NCBI GenBank assembly: GCA_033085395.1
Contig: JANQBS010000025.1
Location: 62,001 to 126,000, forward strand
DNA from: Xanthoparmelia taractica
Lineage: Eukaryota; Ascomycota; Lecanoromycetes; Lecanorales; Parmeliaceae
Direction: 5' to 3'
DNA length: 64,000 nucleotides
Position 1 is the stretch's first letter, and each line of letters begins with the position of its first letter. The notes under the pieces are model-generated. The model was not told the DNA's origin, ran no database searches, and was given only the letters and a program-made list of their open reading frames with translations. The position numbers and the translations under genes were made by a program. Below are positions 45,337 to 57,035 of this stretch, one piece after another.

Positions 45337-45499
45337 TGTTGGAATTCAGCCAATAGGAGGCCGTTTACGCCGCAAGCTGACTAAGCGTCTTAGCGTAGTC
45401 TTGGCGTTTCTTTATCCCCTAGCTAGATAGTCCGTCTCTCCTATTTAATCAAGTAATTAATTTATACTTTATGAGATCACTTAATTCTTTAATTCAATA
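45337..45499 (+). repeat. Copia 5' LTR
   Basis: 163 bases, TGTTGGAATTCAGCCAATAG to TTCTTTAATTCAATA. Its first 75 bases are unmutated; from about 45412 (TTTCTTTATCC for TTTCTCCATCC) it carries C-to-T changes. Confidence 0.9.
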
Positions 45500-48400
45500 G
45501 ATTATAAGCTCGAAATTCTATATCTATAGTCTTATTATTATTAACTAAGGAATAGATATTTAATTAATAACTAACTACGTGTAAGAAATAGATATCTAAA
45601 TATCTCTAAACACCTAGTCTTTTATAGAAGTTAAACGAGAATTTCTATAATATCTAACCTTAATATAATTATAATATAGTCGTTTAATATATAGGCGAAC
45701 GCGTTAATATAGATCTAAAACTTTCTTAAGTTTAAAGAATAGAAAAATTATTAATCATAATTTAAGAAGATAAGAAGTACTCTTAAATATTACGATTTAT
45801 AAAAGATAATTAATTAAGAGATTAAAGTCTTTCTTAAGAATCTATCTAATAATTCAATATTTACAAATATATAAGCGTTAGTCTATTAAGTAGTCGTTTA
45901 AATATAAAAGAATTAGAATAATTAAGCTTCGAAGCTTATTTACTTAATATATAATAAGAAATTAGTAGAAGTAATTAAGAAGAATAATATAACTATAAAT
46001 CGATAAATTAAGCTATAGACGAACTACTCGGATTTTAACTTCGTTCTATAATTTATAAAATTATAAGAGCTATAAACTATATCTCTTTCTATAAGTAAAA
46101 ACTTAATCGAGATCTATATTATTAATATTCGAATAAAATCTAAGGATTTTAAGCGAATAAAAGCGTTAATTAAGAACTAAATTCTAATAATCTTATTATT
46201 AAATAATTTAAACTTAAAATATAAAGACTTCGTATATCGCTTAATTACTTAATTCGATAATATACTCGACTTTAATAAAATAATTACGCTTCTTTACGAA
46301 GAAGATCGACTACTTAAACGAGATATTAAGAAGTAAACTATAATCGCTTCTATAAAGAGATTCAAGAAATAAGAGAATAAGAACTTTAGATTTAATAATA
46401 ACTTAGATCGTAGAAGAAGAATCTCCGAACGTGGCCGAGGAAATAATAATAGCAATATTAATAATTATAAAGAGAATAATAACGCTTTAAAGTGCTTAAA
46501 GTATACTCTATTAATTAATAGAAAGAAGAAGAGATATTAATTACTTAACTACTAAACTTTATATTTAGAAAAGATATCTAAAAATTAAAAGAATAAGCCT
46601 AAGACGAATATAATTAATAGCGAGAGATCTAACGATTTTGTGAATAATAATAACAATACTTCTTATTTTTCGACTATAACTTACTTAATTATATACGAAG
46701 TAGATATTAAAGAAGACGATAAATATTAGAGTCTAAAGGTCGCTATTTTTATACTTAAATATAATAAGAGAGCGGCACTTAAAGAGCTAATATACTACGT
46801 TCTCGATTAGAATCTAATTTTAATTTCTTCTCAGCAGAAGAAAGCGAAGATTAAGCTAATAATTTAACTTAATTCTAACGCGAATTTAACTAATAATACT
46901 AGTTAAGAGATCTTTAAATCTTTATCTCTTTCTTTAAACTTCGAGAAAGAAATCTTTAAAGATTAAATTATTAATAAGACTTTAATTTAAATCCTAGTCT
47001 ATGCGACTAGAACTACTTCGCCTAATATAATACACGATTAAATAATCAATTCGGGCTATATTAATTATATGTACTTTAATAAAGACGAGTTCACTAAATA
47101 TTAATCGTATTAAGCGAGGATCTTAATCGCTAATAAAACTATCGTATAAATATAGGATCGCGATACAATTAAGATAAAATAGCTAGTATCGAATAAAATT
47201 AGTAACGTAGTAAGCGTTAGTAACGTACTATATATATTAACACTTATATACGAGCTATTCTTAATTAGTCAAGTAACTTAAAAAGAATTCGCGATCTTAT
47301 TTAAAGGGGACGATTATTATATCTTTTAAGATATCAAGCTTATTAAGAGTACTCCTAAGATTAATAATATTTATATTCTTAAAGTTACTTAGTTAACGAC
47401 TAGAATCGCAACGCTTATTTAATAAAATATAAGAGCTCTAATAATTAGCCTAATTAACGAGAAAATAATAAAGCTCTAATACCAACAAATAAGTTATCTT
47501 AATAAAGCGAATCTTAAGCGACTTATCGATATAAGTAAAGAGATTACACTAACTTAGAAGCCCTATATAAGAACTATTTGCGAGACTTATATTAAGATTA
47601 AATTATCTAGAAAAGTCTCAAAGAGAGTATAATACGAAGTACTCGAGAAATTAAATAAAATCTATATAAATTTAAGTAAATCGTTTAATGTATCGTTTAT
47701 TAACGAAGCGAAATATTATATACTTCTCACTAATTAGACGACTCTTCGTATCTAATACTTTATATATTAGCGAAAGAATAAGACGTTTAAGCTTTTTTAT
47801 TAGTGAATAACTAAGATTAAGATTTAATCTAATTATAAAATCAAGATCGTTTATTTTAATAATAATATCGAGTTTATTAATAATAAATTTAAATAATATT
47901 TCAAGAACTTCGAAATTATTTATAAGTCTACTATAATCTATATATTAGAGTAAAATAATCTTAGCGAGATTTAGAATCGAATTATTATAAACGAAGTCAG
48001 AGCGATACTATTTGACTTTAAGCTAACACGCTATCTATAATTAGAACTTTTACACACTAAGGTCTATTAAAAGAATAGAAGTTTTATATTACGTCTTAAA
48101 GACGTTATATCTTACGAGGCTTAAATCGACGAAAAATCGTTTCTTAGTTATATACGAATTATTAATTACGTAGTCTAAGTTTATATTTTAAAGAAGAATC
48201 GAAAAAAGCTCGATAAGCGTAGTAAGAGATGCTACTTGATTAACTATAAAGGAATTAATATCTTTCGAGTATAAAATTCAATCACTCGTAAGGTCGAGCG
48301 AGCGTTTCATATAAATTTTAATAAGTCACGAATAATAATCTCCGCCGTATTAGATATCGACTATTAAATAATCGAGATCACTGGCGATAACGTTATATTA

Positions 48401-50516
48401 GATATATTCGATGCAGGGGAGAATTAGACTAAGCACCTATATACGAATAATATTCACTTTAGTAACACTCACTTCAATATTCTAAATATCGAGTATATTC
48501 GAAATATTTTAATAAAAGAATTAAGCATAGAGAACACGAAAGATATAAGAGTATTCGATAAAGAAGATATTTAAGAGATACTTTTATCTAACTTAGAAAT
48601 ATACTTAAATTTAAATATTAATAAAACGTATACTTCGCGATTTAAGCGAGACATTAAGTTTTCTTAGAAGACTTCTCTAAATAAGAAGTAAAGCGATATT
48701 AAGATATGGGCTTAAAGAGTTATTGCTTATATTAAATATAATAAAACTTTAAAAGCTAAACGCCTATATTATAGACTAGCTACCCTAAGTTATAAGAATT
48801 TAAATTATTATAATTTCGAGTCGGATTTTAACCTCGTAGCTACTATTTAAAAGATAATTAAAATAAGAAGCTATCAAGCGACTAAGAAAGTAGATAACTA
48901 TAAATTCCTAACTTACAAGTAAGTTATAAGTAACTTATACGTCAAATAGTAAAAGAAAGCGATAAACCGATAGATAAAATTATTTGCTATTATAAACACC
49001 TAGGAACTAGTCCCTAAATTAAAGAATATACTAGTACTAACTAATAGATAAGTCTATAAGATCAAGAAGAAGCCAAATAAATTTATTCTCTATCAAGCCC
49101 GCTAAATAATACGAAGATTCGAGTAGATCTATAAAATTAACTACGATCAAACCTTCGCTTTAGTCGTTAAGTTCATATTATTTAAAGTACTATTCGTAAT
49201 AATAGCGCATTACGATCTAAACTATAAGTAGATAAACGTTATTATTACGTTTCTAAACGCTCTATTAAAGAAGCTTATTTATATTAAATACTCAACGGGA
49301 TATAAGATAGGAAATATAATATATCGACTACTTAGAGCACTATATAACCTAAAGTAGTTACTTCACGAATAATATTACACTCTTCGCGACTTTCTTATCT
49401 TAAAGAAATTTAAATATATCGAATTAAATCACTCACTCTTCGTTAATAAGACTACGCGTCTCATAATAAATATGTATATTAATAATATTTAAATATATAG
49501 TCTTAAGGGATTCAAATATATAGCGAAGTTAAAATAAAAACTTTATAAGCGATTTGCGATAATCGATCTCGATCTATACTTATATTATTTAGATATAAAA
49601 ATACAGAGAGATCAAATTAGAAGAATTATACGTATTATATAAACAACGTACTTAAAGAAGATTCTAGCTAGATTCAATATAAGTAAATACGTAACTACAT
49701 TCACATTAATAATGCTGGGCACTTAACTTTAGAAAGAACTAGTAAATAAAGCCAGTCCCGAGATTATTTAGGAATATTAGTCTATAATAGAATTTATTAT
49801 ATATCTTATAATCTAAATTAAATCAAATATCTGCTACATAGTAACGATATTATCTCGATATAATTATAACTCGAATTTCAAGTATATCGCGGCGATTAAG
49901 CGAGTGCTTCGCTATCTTAAAGAAACGTTAGACTATAAAATAATATACGAAATAATTAATAATTTAATAAGATATATAAACGTAGACTGGGCCTTCGATT
50001 AGAAGACCCGTCGATCTCTAAAAGCATATATCTTTCTACTATACAGAGATTCTATTAATTAAATCTTTAAGCGTTAGTAATTCATTACTCTATTTTTATA
50101 CGAGATCGAATATATAATTTAGATATAGATCGCTAAGAAAATTATATAACTTACACGCTTACTATTAGAATTAGATATCGAATTAAGTCTCTCTAGTAAG
50201 TTAGTTCTTATTAAGACTAATAATTAGAGAGTCATAATACTTATAAAGAATCCTCGCTTTTACTTACGCACTAAGTATATAGATATTTAATAATATTTCG
50301 TGCGTGACTAGATTGAGATTAAAGTCGTTTAATTTAAATAAATAGTAATTAATTAAATAGTCGCTAACGATCTAATCAAGGCCTTAAGTAATAAAAAATT
50401 CGTAATCTTTATACGTTAAATAAAACTATAATAAGCCGATTAAATAGTCTTAATAAGAATTATATAAGAATATTAAACTAATAGCGAAAACAGCCCCCAT
50501 TTGAACTATGTAGGAG

Positions 50517-50679
50517 TATTGGAATTCAGTCAATAGGAGGCCGTTTACGCCGCAAGCTAACTAAGCGTCTTAGCGTAATCTTGGCGTTTCTCCATCCCCT
50601 AGCTAGATAGTCCGTCTCTCCTATTCAATCAAGCAATCAATTCATGCTTCATGAGACCACTCAATCCTCCAATCCAATA
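50517..50679 (+). repeat. Copia 3' LTR
   Basis: 163 bases, the pair of the 5' LTR. It is mutated in its inner half (TATTGG for TGTTGG, GCTAACT for GCTGACT, GTAATCTT for GTAGTCTT) and unmutated from about 50590 outward, ending CAATCCTCCAATCCAATA. Confidence 0.9.
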
Positions 50680-51260
50680 CCACAATTCACCCCCGGCCGG
50701 GCCGGCCCCTTTGCCTCTCTTCCCCCCTCTCTCACTCTCGCCCCACAGCATTACCTAAATTCACAATCAAACCAAACAAAACCTCCCTCTACAGAATCAT
50801 CTCTCTATCTCTCTCCTCCCTCCCTCCCTATCACCGTTATCCAAACCCTTAAACAAGCATCGAAACCCAACGCAAAACACACGCTATGTCATGCAATCCT
50901 TCCACTTCACTTCACTAAGCTGCACTACACTATAGCCCTCTACTCCGAAATAACGAATCCCAAACAGAATAACAACCCCTCCCTTCCCTTTACCCCCAAA
51001 GTCGATCATGAATAGCAGGCGTGTTTGTGGATTAAAGGCAAGTAGGCTAAGCAAGCAACACAATCCGCCGACAAGATTGACCCAAAAACCGTCATCCGGA
51101 TCCAACAAACCCCTCACGTCGACCCCACAGACCCAATTCAAGACTCTTACTCCGAGTCCTACGGAAAAACGCCATGATTTATCGAATGGCATAGCATGGC
51201 AAAGCACAGCGCGCTGAATTTGGTTCACTTTATATTCATATTTCTCTACTTTTCCTAACT

Positions 51261-51307
51261 CTACTCTTCTCTTCTCTTCTCTTCTCTTCTCTTCTCTTCT
51301 CTTCTCT
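51261..51307. repeat. (TCTTC)n pentanucleotide repeat
   Basis: About nine nearly perfect TCTTC units within a longer C/T tract. Confidence 0.9.
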
Positions 51308-51824
51308 TTTCTCTCTTTTTCCCTCTTTTATCTCTCTATTTTACTTCACTCTGTTCTTTCTTCTCTCTCTCTACTCCCTCTACTCCCTCTACTCTCCCTA
51401 CTCTCTCTACTTCTTTTACTATTTCTATTTTCTCTCCTCCCTCACCTCCCTCTCCTCTTTTCAACAGCTCCCAAAAGCAGAGCGCATCAATCTTTCAAAG
51501 ATCTTGCCATCACAGCTTCAAGACAATACCATGCTCCTCCCTTCCTTCTCTGCTTTCTCCACTCCACCCAACCTTAACGTACCTCCTCCAACGTAACTCC
51601 ACTCCACCCCACCCTGACCTAACTACTCTAACGTAGACTAAGAAAAATAGCAACGCTAGAACTAAATCAACGCCAGAAAATTTCGTTCCCTGGTACCTCG
51701 TGACTACTACTGCCTACTGCCTACCGCCTACTCCCTACTACCTCGTACCCACCACACAATCTGAGCCGAGCTCCTCAAGCCGAGCAAAGATCCTTCATCA
51801 CTTACATCAAGCACGTATTGTGTT

Positions 51825-51864
51825 TCTTCTTCTTCTTCTTCTTCTTCTTCTTCTTCTTCTTCTT
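51825..51864. repeat. (CTT)n microsatellite
   Basis: About 13 perfect CTT units on the plus strand. Confidence 0.95.
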
Positions 51865-53079
51865 GGGATCTTACCTCAAGTAACATCTTACCCCAACTAG
51901 TTAACCCCATCCCATACCATCCCATATAATTATCATATAAAGTCATCCACTGGCAATTCATCATCGTCCATTTTTTTTTATTCACATCACTATCACTAAT
52001 CAGCTACATCGATCGACCTTCCTTCCCTTCCACACTATGCTCTCTCTACACGTACCTTTCATATACATCTACCTTCCCTCTTCCTCTTCCACGTACCTCT
52101 CATCTACATGTACTCTCCCTCTTCTTCCACGTACCTCTCATCCACGTATACCCTCCGTCCTCCCTCTTCTTCCACCTATCTTTCACATCTCATCTCAGCC
52201 CAGCCCAGCCCAGCCCAGTCCATACACCCATCCATCCCTCCATCCACACTTCTCCCACCCCCCCTCCCCCTCTCACATGGCTCGAACCTTTCCGCGGTAA
52301 TCATTCATATCATGGCATACGTAAAAACCCATCACGCAAAACGATTTTACAGACAGAAGTTGGATGGAGGAGCTTAGGAGGGGACTGAATTGTGGGTACG
52401 AGGGTAGAAAGAAGATGTTCTATGTGAATGGTTTGGGTTGGTTTGGTTGGGATTGGTTGGCTTGGCTTGGCTAATCTGAGTCTGGGAGTCTGGGAATCTG
52501 ACATGTATAGTAAGATGGACGGACGGACGGGGTCGAAGTGAACGAGGCAAAGAGGGTTGGTAGATTTATACAAGTACAAGGACAAGGACAAGGACAAGAC
52601 AAGGAGGTCGAGCGTGCGCGTTGATAGACGGGATAGGTAGTAGCAAATCAATCTACAAACACTATACGATCACAGCAGAGCAATCAATATGCATTAAACA
52701 CACGCACACGGCAAGCTCAAGTGAAAACTTCAACAACCACGACGAGGTTCAAGAAGTGAAAAGGTTTAAATATGTCGGATTTATGACAAGACAAAATTAT
52801 ATAAAGGATATATTGCAGCTTTCCTGGAGTTGCCTTTTGTCACTTCTATCCTACATTAAAGTAAAAAGGTAGCAGACCAAGCCGCATGACGCAAGGTCAT
52901 ACACGGCCACCAAGGTATCCAATTGTTTGGCTTTTTCAAATAATACAAAAACACCATCGCGTCCACGTCATCCCTTTTGGAACCACCCATGCGCGTACGC
53001 ATGGGATAGGTCTGTGAGAACAACCGCAACCGGAAAATGCCATTCACAGGGGCCGTCAAATGAAGCAGGCATTGACTTT

Positions 53080-54067
53080 TTACAGCAGGAAAGCAGCGAG
53101 ACCGAAGAAACCGGCCGCACCGGCACCAGAGAGCTTGTTGGCGGCACCCTTGAAGGTGGCAGCGGTGGTGGATGCCTTGGGTGCGACGACGGTTCCCACA
53201 GCGGTACCGACGGGAGCTGGTGCTGAGCCCGCGGGGGTTGTGACGCCGGCCTGCGATGGGGCTGGGGTCGGGGTGATGGTGGTGGTGAATGGCACGACGC
53301 TGCTGCTGGTGAAGGGACCCTCGGACACGGTGACTGTCTGGCTGGGGGTGGCAGTGTAGGTAGCGACCGAGGGGGACTGGGTGACGGTGATGGTCTGGCT
53401 GGTTGCGGTGGCGGTGTGGGTGACGGTGCTTGAGGAACCGACGACGACGGTGAAGGTGGTCGGGCTTGGGACCACTGTGACGTATGTGCTGGGGGCGGTG
53501 ACGGTCAGGGTGGTGGAGCTTGGGCAGACGGTGGTCGAGGTGGACACAAGAGTGGTGGTGACGGTCAGGCCGGTGGTGGTGACTGGAACACCGGGGGTAT
53601 AGATAACGCTCTTGGTCGCTGTGCAAGGGCAACCTTCGGTGACGGTGAGGGTCTCAGACTGCGCAAAAGATAAGTAGGTGATTCAATTGAAAACTATTTG
53701 CAGGTCGAAATACCTCGGTAGCAGTGTAAACCTTGGTGCCATACGTGGTGGTGGTTGCAGACGGGCAGAAGACCGTGGTCGAAGTGAAGATGTCGGTGGT
53801 GGTGGTGGTGTATGGGATCGCTGGGATGACGGTGGTCTTGGGGCAGCCGCAGTCGGTGATTGTGGAGGTCTCGAAAGCGGTGAGAGTGTAGGTTTTCGAG
53901 GCACCGGTGATGGTGGTACCGGTGGCACCGCAAGAGACGGTGGTAGTGTCTACGACTGTGGTGGTTGTGTAAGAGGCAGTAGCAGAGCCAACCGTGATGG
54001 AGTAGTTTCCAGCCCAAGCATTTGCAACACCAGCGACGGCAGCGAGAACGAGGATTGCAGACTGCAT
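53080..54067 (-). CDS. GPI-anchored Ser/Thr-rich cell-wall protein
   Basis: Two exons, 54067-53714 and 53658-53080, 310 residues, one 55-base phase-0 intron. A signal peptide (MQSAILVLAAVAGVANAWA) is followed by Thr/Val/Ser-rich beta-repeats. Two related modules each combine a CxC pair with a later V-x-CPS: DCGCPKTTVIPAIPYTTTTT ... STTVFCPS in exon 1, and GCPCTATKSVIYTPGVPVTT ... STTVCPS in exon 2; the intron lies between them. The C-terminus is a typical GPI signal: a likely omega site near Asn in KGAANKLSGAGA followed by a short hydrophobic end (GFFGLAAFLL). The protein would be O-mannosylated and linked to the wall or plasma membrane. The exact role (adhesion, wall structure) is not predictable. 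Confidence 0.9.
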
Positions 54068-57035
54068 TTTGAATGTGATTTTGGGGATTTTGGTTTGTAG
54101 AAGGTAGATTGAGGGTTGGGGGGTATTAAAAGAATATTAGAAGTACGTAAATAAGTAGCGAGATGGACTGGAAGAGTGCTTAACGAGTGACTGTGTATAC
54201 TTGAAGAATGGATTGTAAAAGGAAGACTTAGTTCAAGGGGGATGGGCAATGTTATAGGAGCTGCGAGACGACCCAACACGGGCTGTGTGATTGAGCCTCG
54301 TATTGCTCCTTTTTTGAATTTTTCTCCATAACCAGAACCTCTGACCAATAAATCTCGCTTAAGGAGATAAGTGTGACCCCTGCGATAATATGCAATGAAC
54401 CGTATCCGAAGATTTAGTTTAATGAGCTTTTTGTTTCTCCTCGACTCTGATTAGTTGGGAAATCCAAAATAGAAAAGCGGTCGAATGGCGTAGAGAAATG
54501 AGTGAGGATTCAGCAACGACCAACGGCTGCGCATGGCTTATGGAAACTGGATGCAAGTGTCAGGGATTGTTTCCCCTCAATCAATCAACAGGGGCCGTTT
54601 GCTTACGCAGGAACAGAACCCGGCAGAGAAGGATTAGCGGTCGAGCTACTACGAAGTAGAAGTAAGCAGAAAAAATCCAAACCAAGGGAAGAAAAGGAAA
54701 GTGCAGCCTGGCTTACCCCTGACTAGGGCTGATTCGTTTATAACATCCGTCCGCTACTCCCGTAAAGCCAACACCACACACTTTCCCCCCTCCAACGCTC
54801 ATTAAAATATATATTAATCCTCCCTACACCGTTTGCCCACACACACCCTTTTATTCGTCCTTTTACCCAACCCTCATGCCAAGTCCTTCATTTCCCAAAT
54901 CTCTTAGATTCGGCTCGCCTTACCCTGTTGACCAATCCCATAGTCCCCCTTCAGATCTCCTTTCCCGTCTTTGCCATCTCGCGGCGCCGGCTTTTAAAAG
55001 GGGCGTTAAGGCAGACGAAAAGGACAGATGGGACAAAGAAAACGGGCAGTCTTCTTAGCAGTCAAAGCGCAATGAGATACACGTACGTAAGAGAAATCAA
55101 GATGCAGATGCATGATTCCTCATGCGCAACGCAGCATCTCTGCATGATGGGGAATTTGATTTGCGCTGCTCATACAAGTTATCGAAGGGCGCGGGGAAAA
55201 AAGGAGTAAGGCTGCAACTTGTACAAAGTACATTGCGGCAAGCTGCAAGCCTTTTCCTTCGGGCCTGCTCCGGCTGCCCGCGCCATCTTGGGGCGCGTCC
55301 AACGCCGATCATGCCAAGCCCACCCATCCCACCAACAAAAAAATCCCTGTACCTTACTTCTACCAAGAGACCTATTTGGCGCGCATTCAAAAAAGATATA
55401 CTTCGTACTTCTACGCGTACCAAAGTCCTTGCTTGTTGTGTTTGCTAAAATTCTAATAGTTGTTGTTGTTGGTAATGACAACATTAGTTCTTGTCGAAGT
55501 GAAGTAGGGAGCCGGGGACGAGGATCAGGAGACATCTCCAGCCTTGCATCCTGCTGTCTGACCCTGACTCCTGCGTTTATACCTCAGCCCTTCAGTCCTA
55601 CGATAATAATACATGGATCCTGTGAGCAGAGCCCGACCATTTCCGAAACATGAGGGATTTTGTACGAAGTATTCCAAGGGCACAGTGCATAAGTGAGGGT
55701 GTCGTTGAGAAGCGGAAAAATTTCAAAGAAGTGATAGATCACTGGATCGAGCCCGTCACTGAGTCAGCAATTGAGCCATGGGCCGCTCACCGAGTCAGCA
55801 CTTGTTTCACCCGAGGTAACGGTTACGACCACACCAATTGACATTGCTTTTACGCTTTGCTGTTCCCTTGCGAGCACCTTCATGATTTCGTGCCGCTATC
55901 ATATCTGTCAACAGTGTCTGCTAGTGCGAGATTCATTCATTGACAACCATGGGTGCCAAATGTGAGAACCAGATTTTGGGGCGTTGGTCATCTGCGTAGA
56001 GCTGATTGTCAGCGATCACTCTTCCACATGCGCCATCGTGATGAATTGGGTGAGGTGCAAGAAAAATCGTTTTTTGTGACATACTCGGAGATGTTGCTAC
56101 TGACCTGTCCACTCTTTGCTACCGCCGTACCTTCTTGAATGAATGCTTCAGCAATTATTTTTCCAGACCTTGCGTGATGCAGAATTGCTGATGCAGATGA
56201 ATGCCCTTGCTACCTCGCTAATGCCAGGCCAAGGGTCGAATGCGCAATTCCCCTTACTGCCCACAAGAAACCAGTGCTCGAATAGCAATGACCGCAGAGA
56301 GCACGATCACGATGCCTGGAACAAATGATATATCTCAACTCATCACGACTCGCATCGTGAGCGACCAGCTTGACCAGTCCTCCGACATCCAGCTCTCTCT
56401 CTCTCAGCCATTCCCGTCCCACAAATGGTTGTAACGTGTTCCCTCATTTGCCGCGCAATGATCCACCTCTGGATTCGGTTTATCCACGGATACAGCTTTG
56501 CAATCGCCTATGGCAGCTATGGCGTGCACTCAAGGCTCAGAGCCGATATCTCAATGACACCATCTGGCCTACAAACACACCCAATACTTTCTGCGACTAT
56601 CTCCTTTGCAATGCTAATCTTAGGGTTGATGTGGCTACTTTAACAAAGACTCGATGCCTCGCGGCAACGGAAACCTTGGTCGCAAGTGTTATCAAAGTCG
56701 CAGAAGTGTACAAGTACCTGAACTCGCTTTTCGCTCTGACTCCGGGATGGAAGCATACGCTCTTGGCTGCGGCTGTGACTTTTGCGGATTCCGTTTGGCT
56801 TCGTTTTACGACAATGGCATTGGACGTGCCGCAAGGTGTGGACTGCCATGTCAGGGAGATGGCCGGTCCCTAAGAGTATGGTACCATGGAAGACAGAGGT
56901 CTTGAGCGACAAGCTTGAACAGAAACACGTGGTCTAATTCGAGTGAGTCAAGAAAGCATTGCCTCAGTTCAACGGATAATGGTACTTTCAGGGCTGAGAT
57001 GTGAGAACTGACGTAATAGAGTTTTCGCGATCGTA
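54068..57035. other. Intergenic region, no supported gene
   Basis: Several mutually overlapping open frames on both strands (54876-55653 and 56143-56905). A hydrophobic short frame at 56425-56643 could be a fragment of a membrane protein, but no family motif or splice pattern supports it. The region contains the promoters of the GPI protein (left) and the P450 (right). Confidence 0.45.

Larger units (their letters stand above)
45337..50679 (+). mobile_element. Ty1/Copia LTR retrotransposon, heavily RIP-mutated
   Basis: 5343 bases with 163-base LTRs, flanked by the target duplication CCACA (45332-45336 and 50680-50684). Plus-strand coding traces: an integrase-like region near 47800-48120 (NNNIEFINNKFK for the expected DNGxEF), reverse transcriptase near 49130-49560 (YRLLRALYNLK; the catalytic motif reads MYINNI where YVDD is expected), and an RNase H/C-terminal region near 49890-50400 (a phrase like KYIDI..YFVRD). 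Stops are dense in every frame, CpA is nearly absent and TpA is abundant. Dead copy. Confidence 0.9.
50685..53079. other. Pyrimidine-rich, repeat-rich region without a supported gene
   Basis: A long C/T-rich plus strand includes TCTTC pentamers (51261-51307), CTACTCCC phrases (51370-51400), a CTT run (51825-51864), CAGCC pentamers (52195-52220), and TTGG and GACAAG phrases (52425-52465, 52577-52605). Open frames here (for example 50644-51015, 52037-52377) are Ser/Thr/Pro-rich products of the base bias. It may serve as promoter or replication-related DNA, or be simple-sequence expansion next to the Copia element. Confidence 0.5.

Noticed and set aside
52856..53632. Long minus-strand frame rich in His, Arg and Pro
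   Set aside because: It is the shifted frame of the Thr-rich GPI protein exon; the HHRPDRHH pattern comes from ACC/GTC codons read out of frame.
55097..55653. Overlapping open frames on both strands near 55 kb
   Set aside because: They shadow one another, have no motif or splice support and end in low-complexity sequence.
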